Of a stretch of DNA of 64,000 bases, positions 8,857 to 17,060 are shown one piece after another. The DNA lies in assembly GCF_041358175.1 (NCBI RefSeq), contig NZ_JBGKBE010000002.1, positions 372,001 to 436,000 of the forward strand. The letters run 5' to 3'. Position 1 is the stretch's first letter. Every line of letters begins with the position of its first letter. This stretch comes from Muriicola sp041358175 (GTDB taxonomy: Bacteria > Bacteroidota > Bacteroidia > Flavobacteriales > Flavobacteriaceae). The notes below the pieces were generated by a model. It ran no database searches. It had not been told where the DNA came from and worked only from the letters and a program-made list of their open reading frames with translations. Both the position numbers and the translations under genes were made by a program.

Positions 8857-9717
8857 ATGAAAAAATTACTCTTAGGTAGCTTGGGAATTATGGTTCTCTT
8901 GTCTTCTTGTGTCTCACAAAAGAAATATGCCGAACTGGAGGCTAAACAAAAGGAAACTCAGGACCTGTTGAATTCAGCTACAGTAAAGCTGAACACTTGT
9001 CTGGAAGAAAAGGCCACTGCCACCGCTCGTCTTAACACCCTTGAAGATCAGAATGCCTTTTTAAAGGCCAATAACCAGGAATTGATTAACAACATGGGGA
9101 ACCTTACCACCCTGACAACCAAAGGTGCGGAAAACCTTGAAAAATCCCTGGAGAGTCTGCAGGAAAAAGATCTTACCATCCGCAAATTGCAAGATGCAAT
9201 TACGCGAAGGGATTCTGTAAACCTTTCTCTTGTACAAAGTTTAAAAGGAGTACTAGGAAATCTTGATGATGAAGACATCGAAATCAGCGTTGAAAAAGGA
9301 GTAGTCTTCGTTTCTATCTCTGACAAATTGTTGTTTAGCTCAGGTAGTTACAATGTTACCTCCGCTGCTAAGGAAGTCTTAGGGAAAGTTGCTAAAGTAG
9401 TTAACAATAAACCCGATTTTGAGTTTATGGTGGAAGGACATACAGACAATGTACCTTACCGTTCCGGAGTTTTACTAGACAACTGGGATCTTAGTGCAAA
9501 AAGAGCGACCTCAATTGTACGTATTCTGCAAAATGATTTCGGAGTTGATCCTGCCCGTATGACGGCTGCTGCCAGAAGTTATTACGTACCATTGATGAGC
9601 AATGATACCGCTACAAACCGTGCAAAGAACAGAAGAACCAGAATTGTGGTATTACCTAAATTGGATCAGTTCTACAGCATGATCGAAGAAGGAATGAAAG
9701 ATCCGGCTATAAAATAA
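8857..9717 (+). CDS. OmpA-family peptidoglycan-binding lipoprotein
   Basis: The start at 8857 gives a type II signal peptide, MKKLLLGSLGIMVLLSSC, with the lipidated Cys at residue 18. A longer frame from 8782 would bury it. Residues about 25-135 are a coiled coil rich in E, K, Q and L. The C-terminal OmpA/MotB domain has the peptidoglycan signature GHTDNVPYR, NWDLSAKRA and NRAKNRRTRI, so the diaminopimelate-contacting Asp and Arg are present. It should tether the outer membrane to the wall. A weak paralogue lies at 14711. Confidence 0.85.
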   Translation: MKKLLLGSLGIMVLLSSCVSQKKYAELEAKQKETQDLLNSATVKLNTCLEEKATATARLNTLEDQNAFLKANNQELINNMGNLTTLTTKGAENLEKSLESLQEKDLTIRKLQDAITRRDSVNLSLVQSLKGVLGNLDDEDIEISVEKGVVFVSISDKLLFSSGSYNVTSAAKEVLGKVAKVVNNKPDFEFMVEGHTDNVPYRSGVLLDNWDLSAKRATSIVRILQNDFGVDPARMTAAARSYYVPLMSNDTATNRAKNRRTRIVVLPKLDQFYSMIEEGMKDPAIK

Positions 9718-9740
9718 GTTGGAAGTTTGATAAAAATACT

Positions 9741-9771
9741 AACCGCGGTACCTATGGTATCGCGGTTTTTT
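9741..9771 (+). terminator. Rho-independent terminator between converging genes
   Basis: AACCGCGGTACC, a TAT loop, then GGTATCGCGGTT and a T tract. The 12-bp stem has one G-T wobble. The T run favours the plus strand (OmpA gene). On the minus strand the same stem, followed by a less regular T-rich tail, may stop the gene ending at 9773. Confidence 0.85.
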
Positions 9772-9772
9772 A

Positions 9773-10396
9773 TTACAGTATGTTGAGCTTTCCTTTGCCT
9801 TCCCTGATCACGGCGGGCTCATCAGCAGATAGGTCGATCACTGTTGAAGGTACATTATCCCCATATCCCCCATCAATTACGATGTCTACCAAATTCTGCC
9901 ACTTTTCATAGATCAATTCCGGATCCGTGGTGTATTCTATTACATCGTCTTCATCCCTGATGGAAGTTGAAACAATTGGATTTCCCAGGGCTTCAACAAT
10001 GGCCTTGGCAATATTGTTATCCGGCACCCGGATTCCTACAGTTTTCTTGTTTTTAAAGGCTTTGGGTAGACTATTGTTCCCTGGTAAAATAAAAGTATAG
10101 GGTCCTGGCAGGGCCCGTTTTAGTATCTTAAAGGTAGGGGTGTCTATCTGCCTGACATAATCCGACAAATTACTTAGGTCAGCACAAACAAAAGACCAGT
10201 TAGCCTTCGCTAATTTTACACCCTTAATCCTCGCGATCCTTTCCAGGGCTTTTGTCTTGGTGATATCGCATCCAAGTCCGTAAACTGTATCCGTGGGGTA
10301 GATTATCAGACCTCCTTTTTGAAGTACCCGCACTATCTTCCTGATCTCATTGGGATTGGGATTGTCGTTGTATAATTTTATGAATTCAGCCTGCAT
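9773..10396 (-). CDS. YrdC/Sua5/YciO-fold protein, probable L-threonylcarbamoyladenylate synthase family
   Basis: 207 residues of the YrdC fold: GGLIIYPTDTVYGLGCD at the start, then VCADLSNLSDY, LPGPYTFIL, VGIRVPDN, VSTSI and DGGYGDNVPSTVIDL. The family makes threonylcarbamoyl-AMP for t6A in tRNA. The length and the motifs DNPN, CxDLSxLSxY and DGGYxxxxPTTVIDL-like resemble E. coli YciO more than TsaC, so the t6A role is not certain; the genome may carry a second YrdC gene. Its start is five bases after the uvrD stop, so the two are probably cotranscribed. Confidence 0.75.
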   Translation of the reverse strand: MQAEFIKLYNDNPNPNEIRKIVRVLQKGGLIIYPTDTVYGLGCDITKTKALERIARIKGVKLAKANWSFVCADLSNLSDYVRQIDTPTFKILKRALPGPYTFILPGNNSLPKAFKNKKTVGIRVPDNNIAKAIVEALGNPIVSTSIRDEDDVIEYTTDPELIYEKWQNLVDIVIDGGYGDNVPSTVIDLSADEPAVIREGKGKLNIL

Positions 10397-10401
10397 ATGT
10401 C

Positions 10402-12726
10402 CTAAGATAAAACTTCCAGTTTTGCGAATCGGAGTAAGAGTTTTTTTACGTCTCCCTTATCAAACAAGATTTCGGCCTTTTTGTCATTTCCGGCACCTTC
10501 GAGCCTGATAACCTTTCCCTTACCAAAACGGGTGTGATTCACCAGAGTCCCAACAGACAAGTCGGGCATAGCCATAGGTTTTCCGGGAGCAGGATCCCCC
10601 AGGTTAGGCCTTATCTTTCTTAATTTCCTCAGCTGATCCTGCGTTGGTCTGCCTACTGCGGGCGGTGTCCCATTTGTTGGCTTGTTTTGCCTGAGTTTAC
10701 TCTTGTCAACATCCCCGAAAATGTCGGTATTGATCAGCGGTTTAAATCGGTAATTATCTACGGGTGTAAGGTTGTCAATGTATTTCTCGTCAATTTCTTC
10801 GAGGAATCTACTCGGTTCAGCATCAATCAATTTCCCCCATCGGTATCGATTCTGGGTGTAGGTGAGATACGCCTCGTTTTCGGCCCTTGTTAAGGCCACG
10901 TAAAAGAGGCGTCGTTCTTCCTCCAGCTCACTTCTCGTATTCATGCTCATCGCAGATGGAAAAAGATCTTCTTCCATTCCTACAATATAGACATAGGGAA
11001 ATTCAAGGCCTTTGGCCATGTGCACAGTCATCAGGGCTACCCTGTCTTCATCACTGGTGTCCTTATCCATATCGGTTGCCAGCGCTACATCCTCGAGGAA
11101 TTCGGTGAGGTCTCCCTTGGCATCGGCCAACTCTTTCTGTCCTTCTACAAAATCTTTAACTCCGTTGAGCAACTCTTCAATGTTTTCCATCCGGGCGATT
11201 CCTTCGGGTGTTCCATCTTTTTTGAATTCAAGCAGAAGACCCGATTTTTTCGCTACATGCTCTGCCAAAGTAAAAGCGTCTGCCTCCTTGTTCAAGATCT
11301 GGAAGCTCTTGATCATATTCACAAAGTCCTCCAGCTTTCGCCTGGTTCCTGAATTTATTTTCAGATCGATTTTATCCAGATTTTCAATGATTTCGAAAAT
11401 CGATTTGTTGTAGTGATTGGCAGCAACGGTTAAGCGGTCCAAGGTAGTTTGCCCGATTCCCCTGGCAGGAAAATTAATTACCCGCTTCAGGGCTTCCTCG
11501 TCCTTGGGATTGATCACCAGTCTGAGATAGGAAAGCAAATCCTTTATTTCCTTCCGCTGATAAAATGAAAGTCCGCCGTAGATCCTGTAAGGGATATCCC
11601 TTTTACGCAAGGCGTCTTCAATGGCCCTCGATTGGGAGTTAGTCCTGTAGAGAACGGCAAAATGACTATTCGGCAGTTGCTGCTGCATTTTGTTCTCAAA
11701 AATGGAACTCGCTACAAACCGGCCTTCTTCTGCATCTGTCACAGAACGGTGCAGTTTTATTTTTGAACCTTCGTCATTGGCGGTCCATACCACTTTTTCT
11801 AACTGATTCTTATTCTTTGCGATGATGGCATTGGCCGCATTGACAATGTTTTTTGTCGAACGGTAATTCTGTTCCAGGCGATACACAGCCACATCGTCAT
11901 AGTCCCTTTGAAAATTCAGGATGTTGGTGATATTAGCTCCTCTAAAGGAATAAATACTCTGGGCATCATCTCCCACTACACATATATTCTGATAGCGGTC
12001 GGAGAGCGCCTTAACGATCAGGTATTGGGAATGGTTGGTATCCTGATACTCATCCACGAGAATATAACGGAATCTGTCCTGGTACTTAAGCAACACTTCG
12101 GGAAAACGGGTGAGTAATTCATTTGTTCTCAGGAGCAAATCATCAAAATCCATGGCCCCGGCCTTAAAGCATCGGTCTACATATTGCTGGTAAATATCCC
12201 CCAGTCTGGGTCTTTTGGCCATGGCATCTGCCTCCAGCAATTCGGGGTTCTGAAAATAGGCCTTGACCGTAATCAGGCTGTTCTTATACGATGAGATTCT
12301 GTTCTGGATCTGTTTGTATTTGTAAATATCCTTATCGAGCCCCATTTCTTTGATAATCGAAGCTATCAATCGTTGGGAATCCTGGGTATCATAAATGGTA
12401 AAATTACTGGGGTAGCCCAGTTTATCGCCATCATACCTGAGCAACCTCGCAAAAACCGAATGGAAGGTTCCCATCCATAAATTCTTTGTCTCAGTAGTAC
12501 CCACCAAATCAGCTATTCGCTTCTTCATCTCCCTGGCCGCTTTATTGGTAAAGGTCAGGGCGAGAATATTAAAGGCATCCACATCCTGTTCCATGAGATG
12601 TGCGATACGATAGGTAAGAACACGGGTTTTGCCCGAGCCCGCACCGGCAATGACCATCAGTGGTCCGTCTTTGTGCAGAACAGGCGCTTTTTGGGCCTCA
12701 TTGAGATCGTCTAGAAAGTGTTTCAA
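10402..12726 (-). CDS. uvrD: UvrD/PcrA-type superfamily 1 DNA helicase
   Basis: A 774-residue 3'-5' DNA helicase of repair and replication-fork maintenance. Walker A is GAGSGKT near residue 30 within MVIAGAGSGKTRVLTYRIAHL. Then come LALTFTNKAAREMKKRI, VDEYQDTNHSQYLIV (Walker B), VVGDDAQSIYSFRGAN, RLEQNYRS, VALMTVHMAKGLEFPYV and RRLFYVALTRAE. The C-terminal GTLVNHTRFGKGKV segment is the Tudor-like tail of UvrD/PcrA. The only start that keeps the N-terminus is TTG at 12726, since an in-frame stop lies five codons upstream. Confidence 0.9.
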   Translation of the reverse strand: MKHFLDDLNEAQKAPVLHKDGPLMVIAGAGSGKTRVLTYRIAHLMEQDVDAFNILALTFTNKAAREMKKRIADLVGTTETKNLWMGTFHSVFARLLRYDGDKLGYPSNFTIYDTQDSQRLIASIIKEMGLDKDIYKYKQIQNRISSYKNSLITVKAYFQNPELLEADAMAKRPRLGDIYQQYVDRCFKAGAMDFDDLLLRTNELLTRFPEVLLKYQDRFRYILVDEYQDTNHSQYLIVKALSDRYQNICVVGDDAQSIYSFRGANITNILNFQRDYDDVAVYRLEQNYRSTKNIVNAANAIIAKNKNQLEKVVWTANDEGSKIKLHRSVTDAEEGRFVASSIFENKMQQQLPNSHFAVLYRTNSQSRAIEDALRKRDIPYRIYGGLSFYQRKEIKDLLSYLRLVINPKDEEALKRVINFPARGIGQTTLDRLTVAANHYNKSIFEIIENLDKIDLKINSGTRRKLEDFVNMIKSFQILNKEADAFTLAEHVAKKSGLLLEFKKDGTPEGIARMENIEELLNGVKDFVEGQKELADAKGDLTEFLEDVALATDMDKDTSDEDRVALMTVHMAKGLEFPYVYIVGMEEDLFPSAMSMNTRSELEEERRLFYVALTRAENEAYLTYTQNRYRWGKLIDAEPSRFLEEIDEKYIDNLTPVDNYRFKPLINTDIFGDVDKSKLRQNKPTNGTPPAVGRPTQDQLRKLRKIRPNLGDPAPGKPMAMPDLSVGTLVNHTRFGKGKVIRLEGAGNDKKAEILFDKGDVKKLLLRFAKLEVLS

Positions 12727-12854
12727 AAATGTCCCGATTTAAAAACGTGAAGTTAGCCATTATTGCCCGGTTGCTAAAACGCCCGATTTAATTATTATAA
12801 ACATTACATCACAATTTTATTCAATTTGAATATCTTTAGCTTTTATTCCTCTCT

Positions 12855-13400
12855 ATGATATCTAAACCGTTGTTACTTACATTTTTGGGGCTCATTATTT
12901 TTCCAAATATGCTAGCTGCCCAGACGCGTCAGCAAGGGCCGGTCATTGCCAAGTTCGGTGCAGTATGGCCTGTTGATAATCCTGATTATCAGACTTCGCT
13001 GGAAGAACCCCTTAAGGTAGTATTTGATATCATGAACAGCCCGGAATCTAAGTCCGCTCTCAATGCCAGTATTGAAACCGCTGCCAGGTTTCTCAATATG
13101 CACGCACAGGCGGGAGTACCACTGGAGAACCTGAGCGTAGCGCTTGTAGTACATAACAAGGCTTCTAAAGACATCATGAACAGTGAGGAATATCAAAAAA
13201 AATACGGTATTGAGAATCCGAATGAAGAAATGGTTAAAGCCCTGCTCGATGCGGGAGTACAAATTATTTTTTGCGGCCAGTCTTCCTTCTCCCGTGATTT
13301 TCCCAGATCAGAAACTATAGAGGGCGTACAATTCGGATTATCGGCTATGACCGCATTAATTCAACTCCAGAATCAGGGGTATCAACTTGTTAAATTTTAA
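12855..13400 (+). CDS. Secreted DsrE-family protein
   Basis: 181 residues with a Sec signal peptide (hydrophobic from about residue 5, cleavage near AAQT). The remainder has the DsrE/DsrF-like pattern: SLEEPLKVVFDIMN, NLSVALVVHNKASKD and LLDAGVQIIFCGQS. The single Cys in FCGQS is where DsrE relatives carry a sulfur-carrying Cys. Cytoplasmic DsrE proteins move sulfur; the role of periplasmic ones is not settled. It is followed after nine bases by the M20 amidohydrolase, suggesting an operon. TATCTTTA about 20 bases before the ATG may be its -7 element. Confidence 0.7.
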   Translation: MISKPLLLTFLGLIIFPNMLAAQTRQQGPVIAKFGAVWPVDNPDYQTSLEEPLKVVFDIMNSPESKSALNASIETAARFLNMHAQAGVPLENLSVALVVHNKASKDIMNSEEYQKKYGIENPNEEMVKALLDAGVQIIFCGQSSFSRDFPRSETIEGVQFGLSAMTALIQLQNQGYQLVKF

Positions 13401-13409
13401 TTTCTAAAT

Positions 13410-14690
13410 ATGAGAACTACTTTCATTGCAGGCCTTTGTTGTCTGTTTGTCATTAATATGCATTCCCAATCCCACAATTTGGGGGAGGCATACCAGAATG
13501 TTGAGTCTAAAGTGATCGAATGGCGAAGAGACATACATCAGAATCCCGAACTGTCTAACAGAGAATTTAAAACTGCCGCTAAAATTGCTGCTCATTTAGC
13601 CTCGCTAGGGATTGAAGTACAGACGGGAGTGGCACATACCGGGGTTGTGGGTATTTTAAAAGGCGATAGTCCTGGAAAAACTGTGGCCCTTAGAGCCGAT
13701 ATCGATGCCCTTCCTGTTTACGAGCGAAATGAATTACCTTTTAAATCTACTGTCACTTCCGAATTTCTGGGAGAGAAGGTTGGGGTGATGCACGCTTGTG
13801 GTCACGACACACATACTGCCATCCTGATGGGTGTTGCAGAGGTAATGGCTAACAACAAGGATAAGATTAATGGTACGATTAAGTTTATTTTTCAGCCTGC
13901 TGAAGAAGGTCCTCCACCCGGAGAAGAGGGTGGTGCCAAACTTATGGTGAAGGAAGGGGTTCTTAAAAACCCCGATGTAGATGCCATTTTTGGTTTACAC
14001 ATCAATTCTCAAACCCCCGTGGGCATGATCAGGTATAAGTCGGGAGGCGCCATGGCAGCTGCTCAGAGCTTTACCATTAATGTAAAAGGAAAACAAGCTC
14101 ACGGCTCAAGACCCTGGGCCGGTGTTGATCCTATTCTGATCAGTGCGAAAATTATAGATGGACTTCAAACGATTATCAGCAGGGAAACAGAATTGACCAA
14201 CGAGGCAGCAGTCATTACTGTTGGAAAGATCAAAAGTGGTGTCAGGTTCAATATAATCCCTGAAAGTGCAGAAATGCTCGGTACTATCAGAACACTGGAT
14301 TACGACATGAAAGACAAGCTCAACAAAAGAATGATGGAAATGGTGCCCGCTATTGCCAAGGCGTATGGAGGTGAAGCTACCATTGAAATAAAAGACGCTA
14401 CGGATATTACCTACAACGAGCCTAAGCTGGTGTCTGCCATGCTTCCCACCTTAATACGGGTCGCAGGAGAAAGCAATGTGGTAGAACAAAAGGCTATCAC
14501 TGGAGCTGAGGACTTTTCTTATTTTCAAAGAGAAGTTCCCGGTTTTTTCTTCTTTCTCGGCGGGATGACACCGGGTAATACAGAGTCCTTTGGACACCAT
14601 ACCCCGGATTTTATTATAGATGACAGCGGGTTGATTTTAGGTGTTAAAGCCCTTACTGAATTAAGCCTCGACTATTTAAATAAGTCCTAA
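13410..14690 (+). CDS. Secreted M20-family amidohydrolase (aminoacylase/hippurate-hydrolase type)
   Basis: 426 residues with an N-terminal signal sequence ending near MHSQS. It carries the M20D amidohydrolase motifs: WRRDIHQNPELSNREFKTA, ALRADIDALPVYE, MHACGHDTHTAILMG (metal-binding Cys/His), QPAEEGPPPGEEGGA (catalytic Glu pair) and the dimerisation domain with GKQAHGSRPW. The C-terminal ITGAEDFSYFQ supplies the last metal ligand region. It likely hydrolyses N-acyl amino acids or dipeptide-like amides in the periplasm; substrate unknown. It sits between the DsrE gene (9 bases) and the OmpA-like gene (20 bases). Confidence 0.85.
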   Translation: MRTTFIAGLCCLFVINMHSQSHNLGEAYQNVESKVIEWRRDIHQNPELSNREFKTAAKIAAHLASLGIEVQTGVAHTGVVGILKGDSPGKTVALRADIDALPVYERNELPFKSTVTSEFLGEKVGVMHACGHDTHTAILMGVAEVMANNKDKINGTIKFIFQPAEEGPPPGEEGGAKLMVKEGVLKNPDVDAIFGLHINSQTPVGMIRYKSGGAMAAAQSFTINVKGKQAHGSRPWAGVDPILISAKIIDGLQTIISRETELTNEAAVITVGKIKSGVRFNIIPESAEMLGTIRTLDYDMKDKLNKRMMEMVPAIAKAYGGEATIEIKDATDITYNEPKLVSAMLPTLIRVAGESNVVEQKAITGAEDFSYFQREVPGFFFFLGGMTPGNTESFGHHTPDFIIDDSGLILGVKALTELSLDYLNKS

Positions 14691-14710
14691 TTAACAATCA
14701 CAAAAGAGAA

Positions 14711-15520
14711 ATGAAAAAGAAAGGGATAACAATATTGCTGATGATATTAATATGCAGTATTGGTATAAGTCAGAGTAAAAAAGAGCTTCAATTTCAGTTG
14801 GAGGAAAAAGAAGCTGAAATTCAACAACTGCAGACTGAATTATCCTCGGTAAAGCGGGAATCAGCCAAATACAAAGCTGAGATGGAGGCGGTTAATTTTC
14901 AAATGGAAGAGTTAAGAGCCACTAATGCCTCCTTATTGCAGAATCTGACCAATTTCACTGAACTCTCAAACAAGAAAACCGAAAATATCAGTAAGTCGCT
15001 GGAGACACTCAGATCAAAGGAAAATCAGTTAAAGAATATAAGTGCTGCGCTTACTCAGACTGATTCCCTCACCCTTGCTTTGCTGACCAATTTTAAAAAT
15101 GACCTGGGAACAGAGGTAAAAACAGGCCTGAGCAACGGAGCTGTAACGCTGGTTCTTAATAACGTATTTCTATTTAAGGAAGTAGACCGAAACTTTGAGG
15201 TAGTTGCCGAAGCCTTGCCGGTATTGGAAAAAATAGCAGCGGTTCTCAAAAAATATCCCGAGCTTAAGATTACAGTAGAAACCAACAGCAATGCTCTCGA
15301 TTTTAAAGAGTTGAAATTAAAAAACAACTGGGCCCTCAGTTCATTGCAGGCTGCAGGTGTAGTCACAGTATTAACTGAAAATTTCGGAATTGCACCCTTG
15401 CGCTTAGAGGCAACAGGTAAAAGTGAATACGGCTTTAGCGGGATAGAAACCAGTACCCGGATTAAAGTACAACCCCCTTATGACACCTTTTACAGGACCG
15501 TAAAGGATATGATGAAATAG
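14711..15520 (+). CDS. Exported coiled-coil protein with a degenerate OmpA-like domain
   Basis: 269 residues. It has a signal peptide but no good lipobox; the Cys in LICSIG is preceded by Ile at -1. Residues about 22-115 are coiled coil (QLEEKEAEIQQLQTELSSV). The C-terminal half aligns with the OmpA lipoprotein at 8857: KNNWALSSLQAAGVVTVLTENFG against DNWDLSAKRATSIV, and both end in a F-Y-rich segment. However, the GHTDN and NRRTRI peptidoglycan residues are replaced by ETNSN and STRIKV. It looks like a paralogue that has lost wall binding. Confidence 0.7.
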   Translation: MKKKGITILLMILICSIGISQSKKELQFQLEEKEAEIQQLQTELSSVKRESAKYKAEMEAVNFQMEELRATNASLLQNLTNFTELSNKKTENISKSLETLRSKENQLKNISAALTQTDSLTLALLTNFKNDLGTEVKTGLSNGAVTLVLNNVFLFKEVDRNFEVVAEALPVLEKIAAVLKKYPELKITVETNSNALDFKELKLKNNWALSSLQAAGVVTVLTENFGIAPLRLEATGKSEYGFSGIETSTRIKVQPPYDTFYRTVKDMMK

Positions 15521-15624
15521 ATCAAAATGAGTTAAACTGGCTTCCGGACAAACCCGGATCTGGTATACTTTTTATTTGATCCCTGCGTTGTAGTTTCAGA
15601 AATCAAATCAAACACCAAAAAATT

Positions 15625-16143
15625 ATGACCGGAGACGGAATTTTACAACTATTCGGCTATTTATTACCGGCAGTAGTCACAGGGGCTGTTGCTTTTTATT
15701 TTTTTAGATTACATACCAAAAATGAAGAAGGCAGAAGGCGTTATCTTCTGCACAAAGATTCTCAGAAGAGTGCGCTTCCAATACGTTTACAGGCTTATGA
15801 GCGTCTGGCACTTTTCCTCGAAAGAATTTCCATTCCAAATTTAGTAGTTCGGGTAGCTCCTGTTTCGGCGGATAAAGCAGCCTATGAAAACCTGCTCATC
15901 AGGAATATAGAAAATGAATTTGATCACAATTTATCACAGCAGATCTATATGAGTGATGAATGCTGGAATGTAATTAAGGCCGCTAAAAGTGCTACAATAC
16001 AAGCAATACGTCGTGCAGGGATGAGCGAATCAGATTCTGCAGACAAGCTTAGGGAAGATATCCTGAATGAAACAATGGACAAGCAATCTCCGTCGGCTAC
16101 TGCGCTTGCATTCGTCAAAAAAGAAATTAGTGATCTCTGGTAG
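15625..16143 (+). CDS. Conserved hypothetical single-pass membrane protein
   Basis: 172 residues. A membrane helix at about 8-27 (FGYLLPAVVTGAVAFYFF) is followed by a basic stretch (HTKNEEGRRR) and a soluble helical domain containing LPIRLQAYERLALFLERISIPNLVVRV. I recognise this as a flavobacterial family of unknown function (possibly DUF7935) but cannot assign a role. It follows the OmpA-like gene after 104 bases and converges with the patatin gene. Confidence 0.7.
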   Translation: MTGDGILQLFGYLLPAVVTGAVAFYFFRLHTKNEEGRRRYLLHKDSQKSALPIRLQAYERLALFLERISIPNLVVRVAPVSADKAAYENLLIRNIENEFDHNLSQQIYMSDECWNVIKAAKSATIQAIRRAGMSESDSADKLREDILNETMDKQSPSATALAFVKKEISDLW

Positions 16144-16148
16144 CCCCT

Positions 16149-17060
16149 CTATTCAAGTTCTATCTGTAACTGACTTTGCTGGTGGCTTTTTGCTTCGGCA
16201 TATTGAAATCCACTCTCCCACCAGGCAGTCATCTTCTCTTTCTCAAAGATGAGAGAATTGGTAGTTAAAACTATAGGCGTGTAGTAAAAGTTGATAATCG
16301 CGTCATTGTTGTTGGCTACAAACTTTCCGATACGGATATTTTGCCGTTCGATACGATCGAGCATAAAAGCAAACATATTCGTAAGAAGGGAAAATGCATT
16401 TCTTGAAGGCATACGGTTAAAATGGGTGGTTTCTGTATGCAGGATTATGGCGTCTACAATCTTAGCCCCTCGTTTTACAGCTTCCTCGATCGGCACCATA
16501 CTGCCCAGACCCCCATCTGCATATTCACAGCCTTCCTTCCTGACCAGGCTCATAAATGGGGTGTAATTACAGGAAATCCAAATCCATTCACAAAAATCAT
16601 CGTATTCAAAGTCGTTAATGGATTTGTACTCGATCTGGTTCAGGGATAAATTCGATACGGTTACCACTATATCCTTGGGTCCGTGTTTCAGGATTTCAAA
16701 TTCTTCCGGAGTAATAGTTTTCTTAATAAGCTTCAGTAGATTGTGGCTTTCGCCGAAAGTTTTACTGCCGTTATAAAAGTTTTTCAGCACATTCCAGTGG
16801 GCTATCCCAATATTGGATACCCCGTGTTTCTTTTGAATTGTAAATGGGCAGTTACTAAAAATACTATTTTGGGTAACTGAGGTGTACACTTCCTTGATTT
16901 TCTGAATTTTCTGCAGTGCCAGATGGGAAATCAAAAGGCTGCCCGTAGACGTCCCCAAAAACAGATCGTATTGGTGCTTCTGCTGTTCCATAAGGAACTG
17001 AGCTACACCCCCGGCAAATGCGCCTTTGCTACCACCTCCTGATATTACCAATGCTCTCAT
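16149..17060 (-). CDS. Patatin-like phospholipase
   Basis: 303 residues with all patatin signatures: oxyanion loop SGGGSKGAFAGGV (residues 7-19), nucleophile Ser38 in GTSTG, and Asp182 in YADGG forming the Ser-Asp dyad. The absence of a signal peptide puts it in the cytoplasm or at the inner membrane face. It would hydrolyse acyl esters of lipids; substrate unknown. Its start overlaps the stop of the M1 peptidase gene by four bases, so the two form an operon with likely coupled translation. Confidence 0.85.
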   Translation of the reverse strand: MRALVISGGGSKGAFAGGVAQFLMEQQKHQYDLFLGTSTGSLLISHLALQKIQKIKEVYTSVTQNSIFSNCPFTIQKKHGVSNIGIAHWNVLKNFYNGSKTFGESHNLLKLIKKTITPEEFEILKHGPKDIVVTVSNLSLNQIEYKSINDFEYDDFCEWIWISCNYTPFMSLVRKEGCEYADGGLGSMVPIEEAVKRGAKIVDAIILHTETTHFNRMPSRNAFSLLTNMFAFMLDRIERQNIRIGKFVANNNDAIINFYYTPIVLTTNSLIFEKEKMTAWWESGFQYAEAKSHQQSQLQIELE

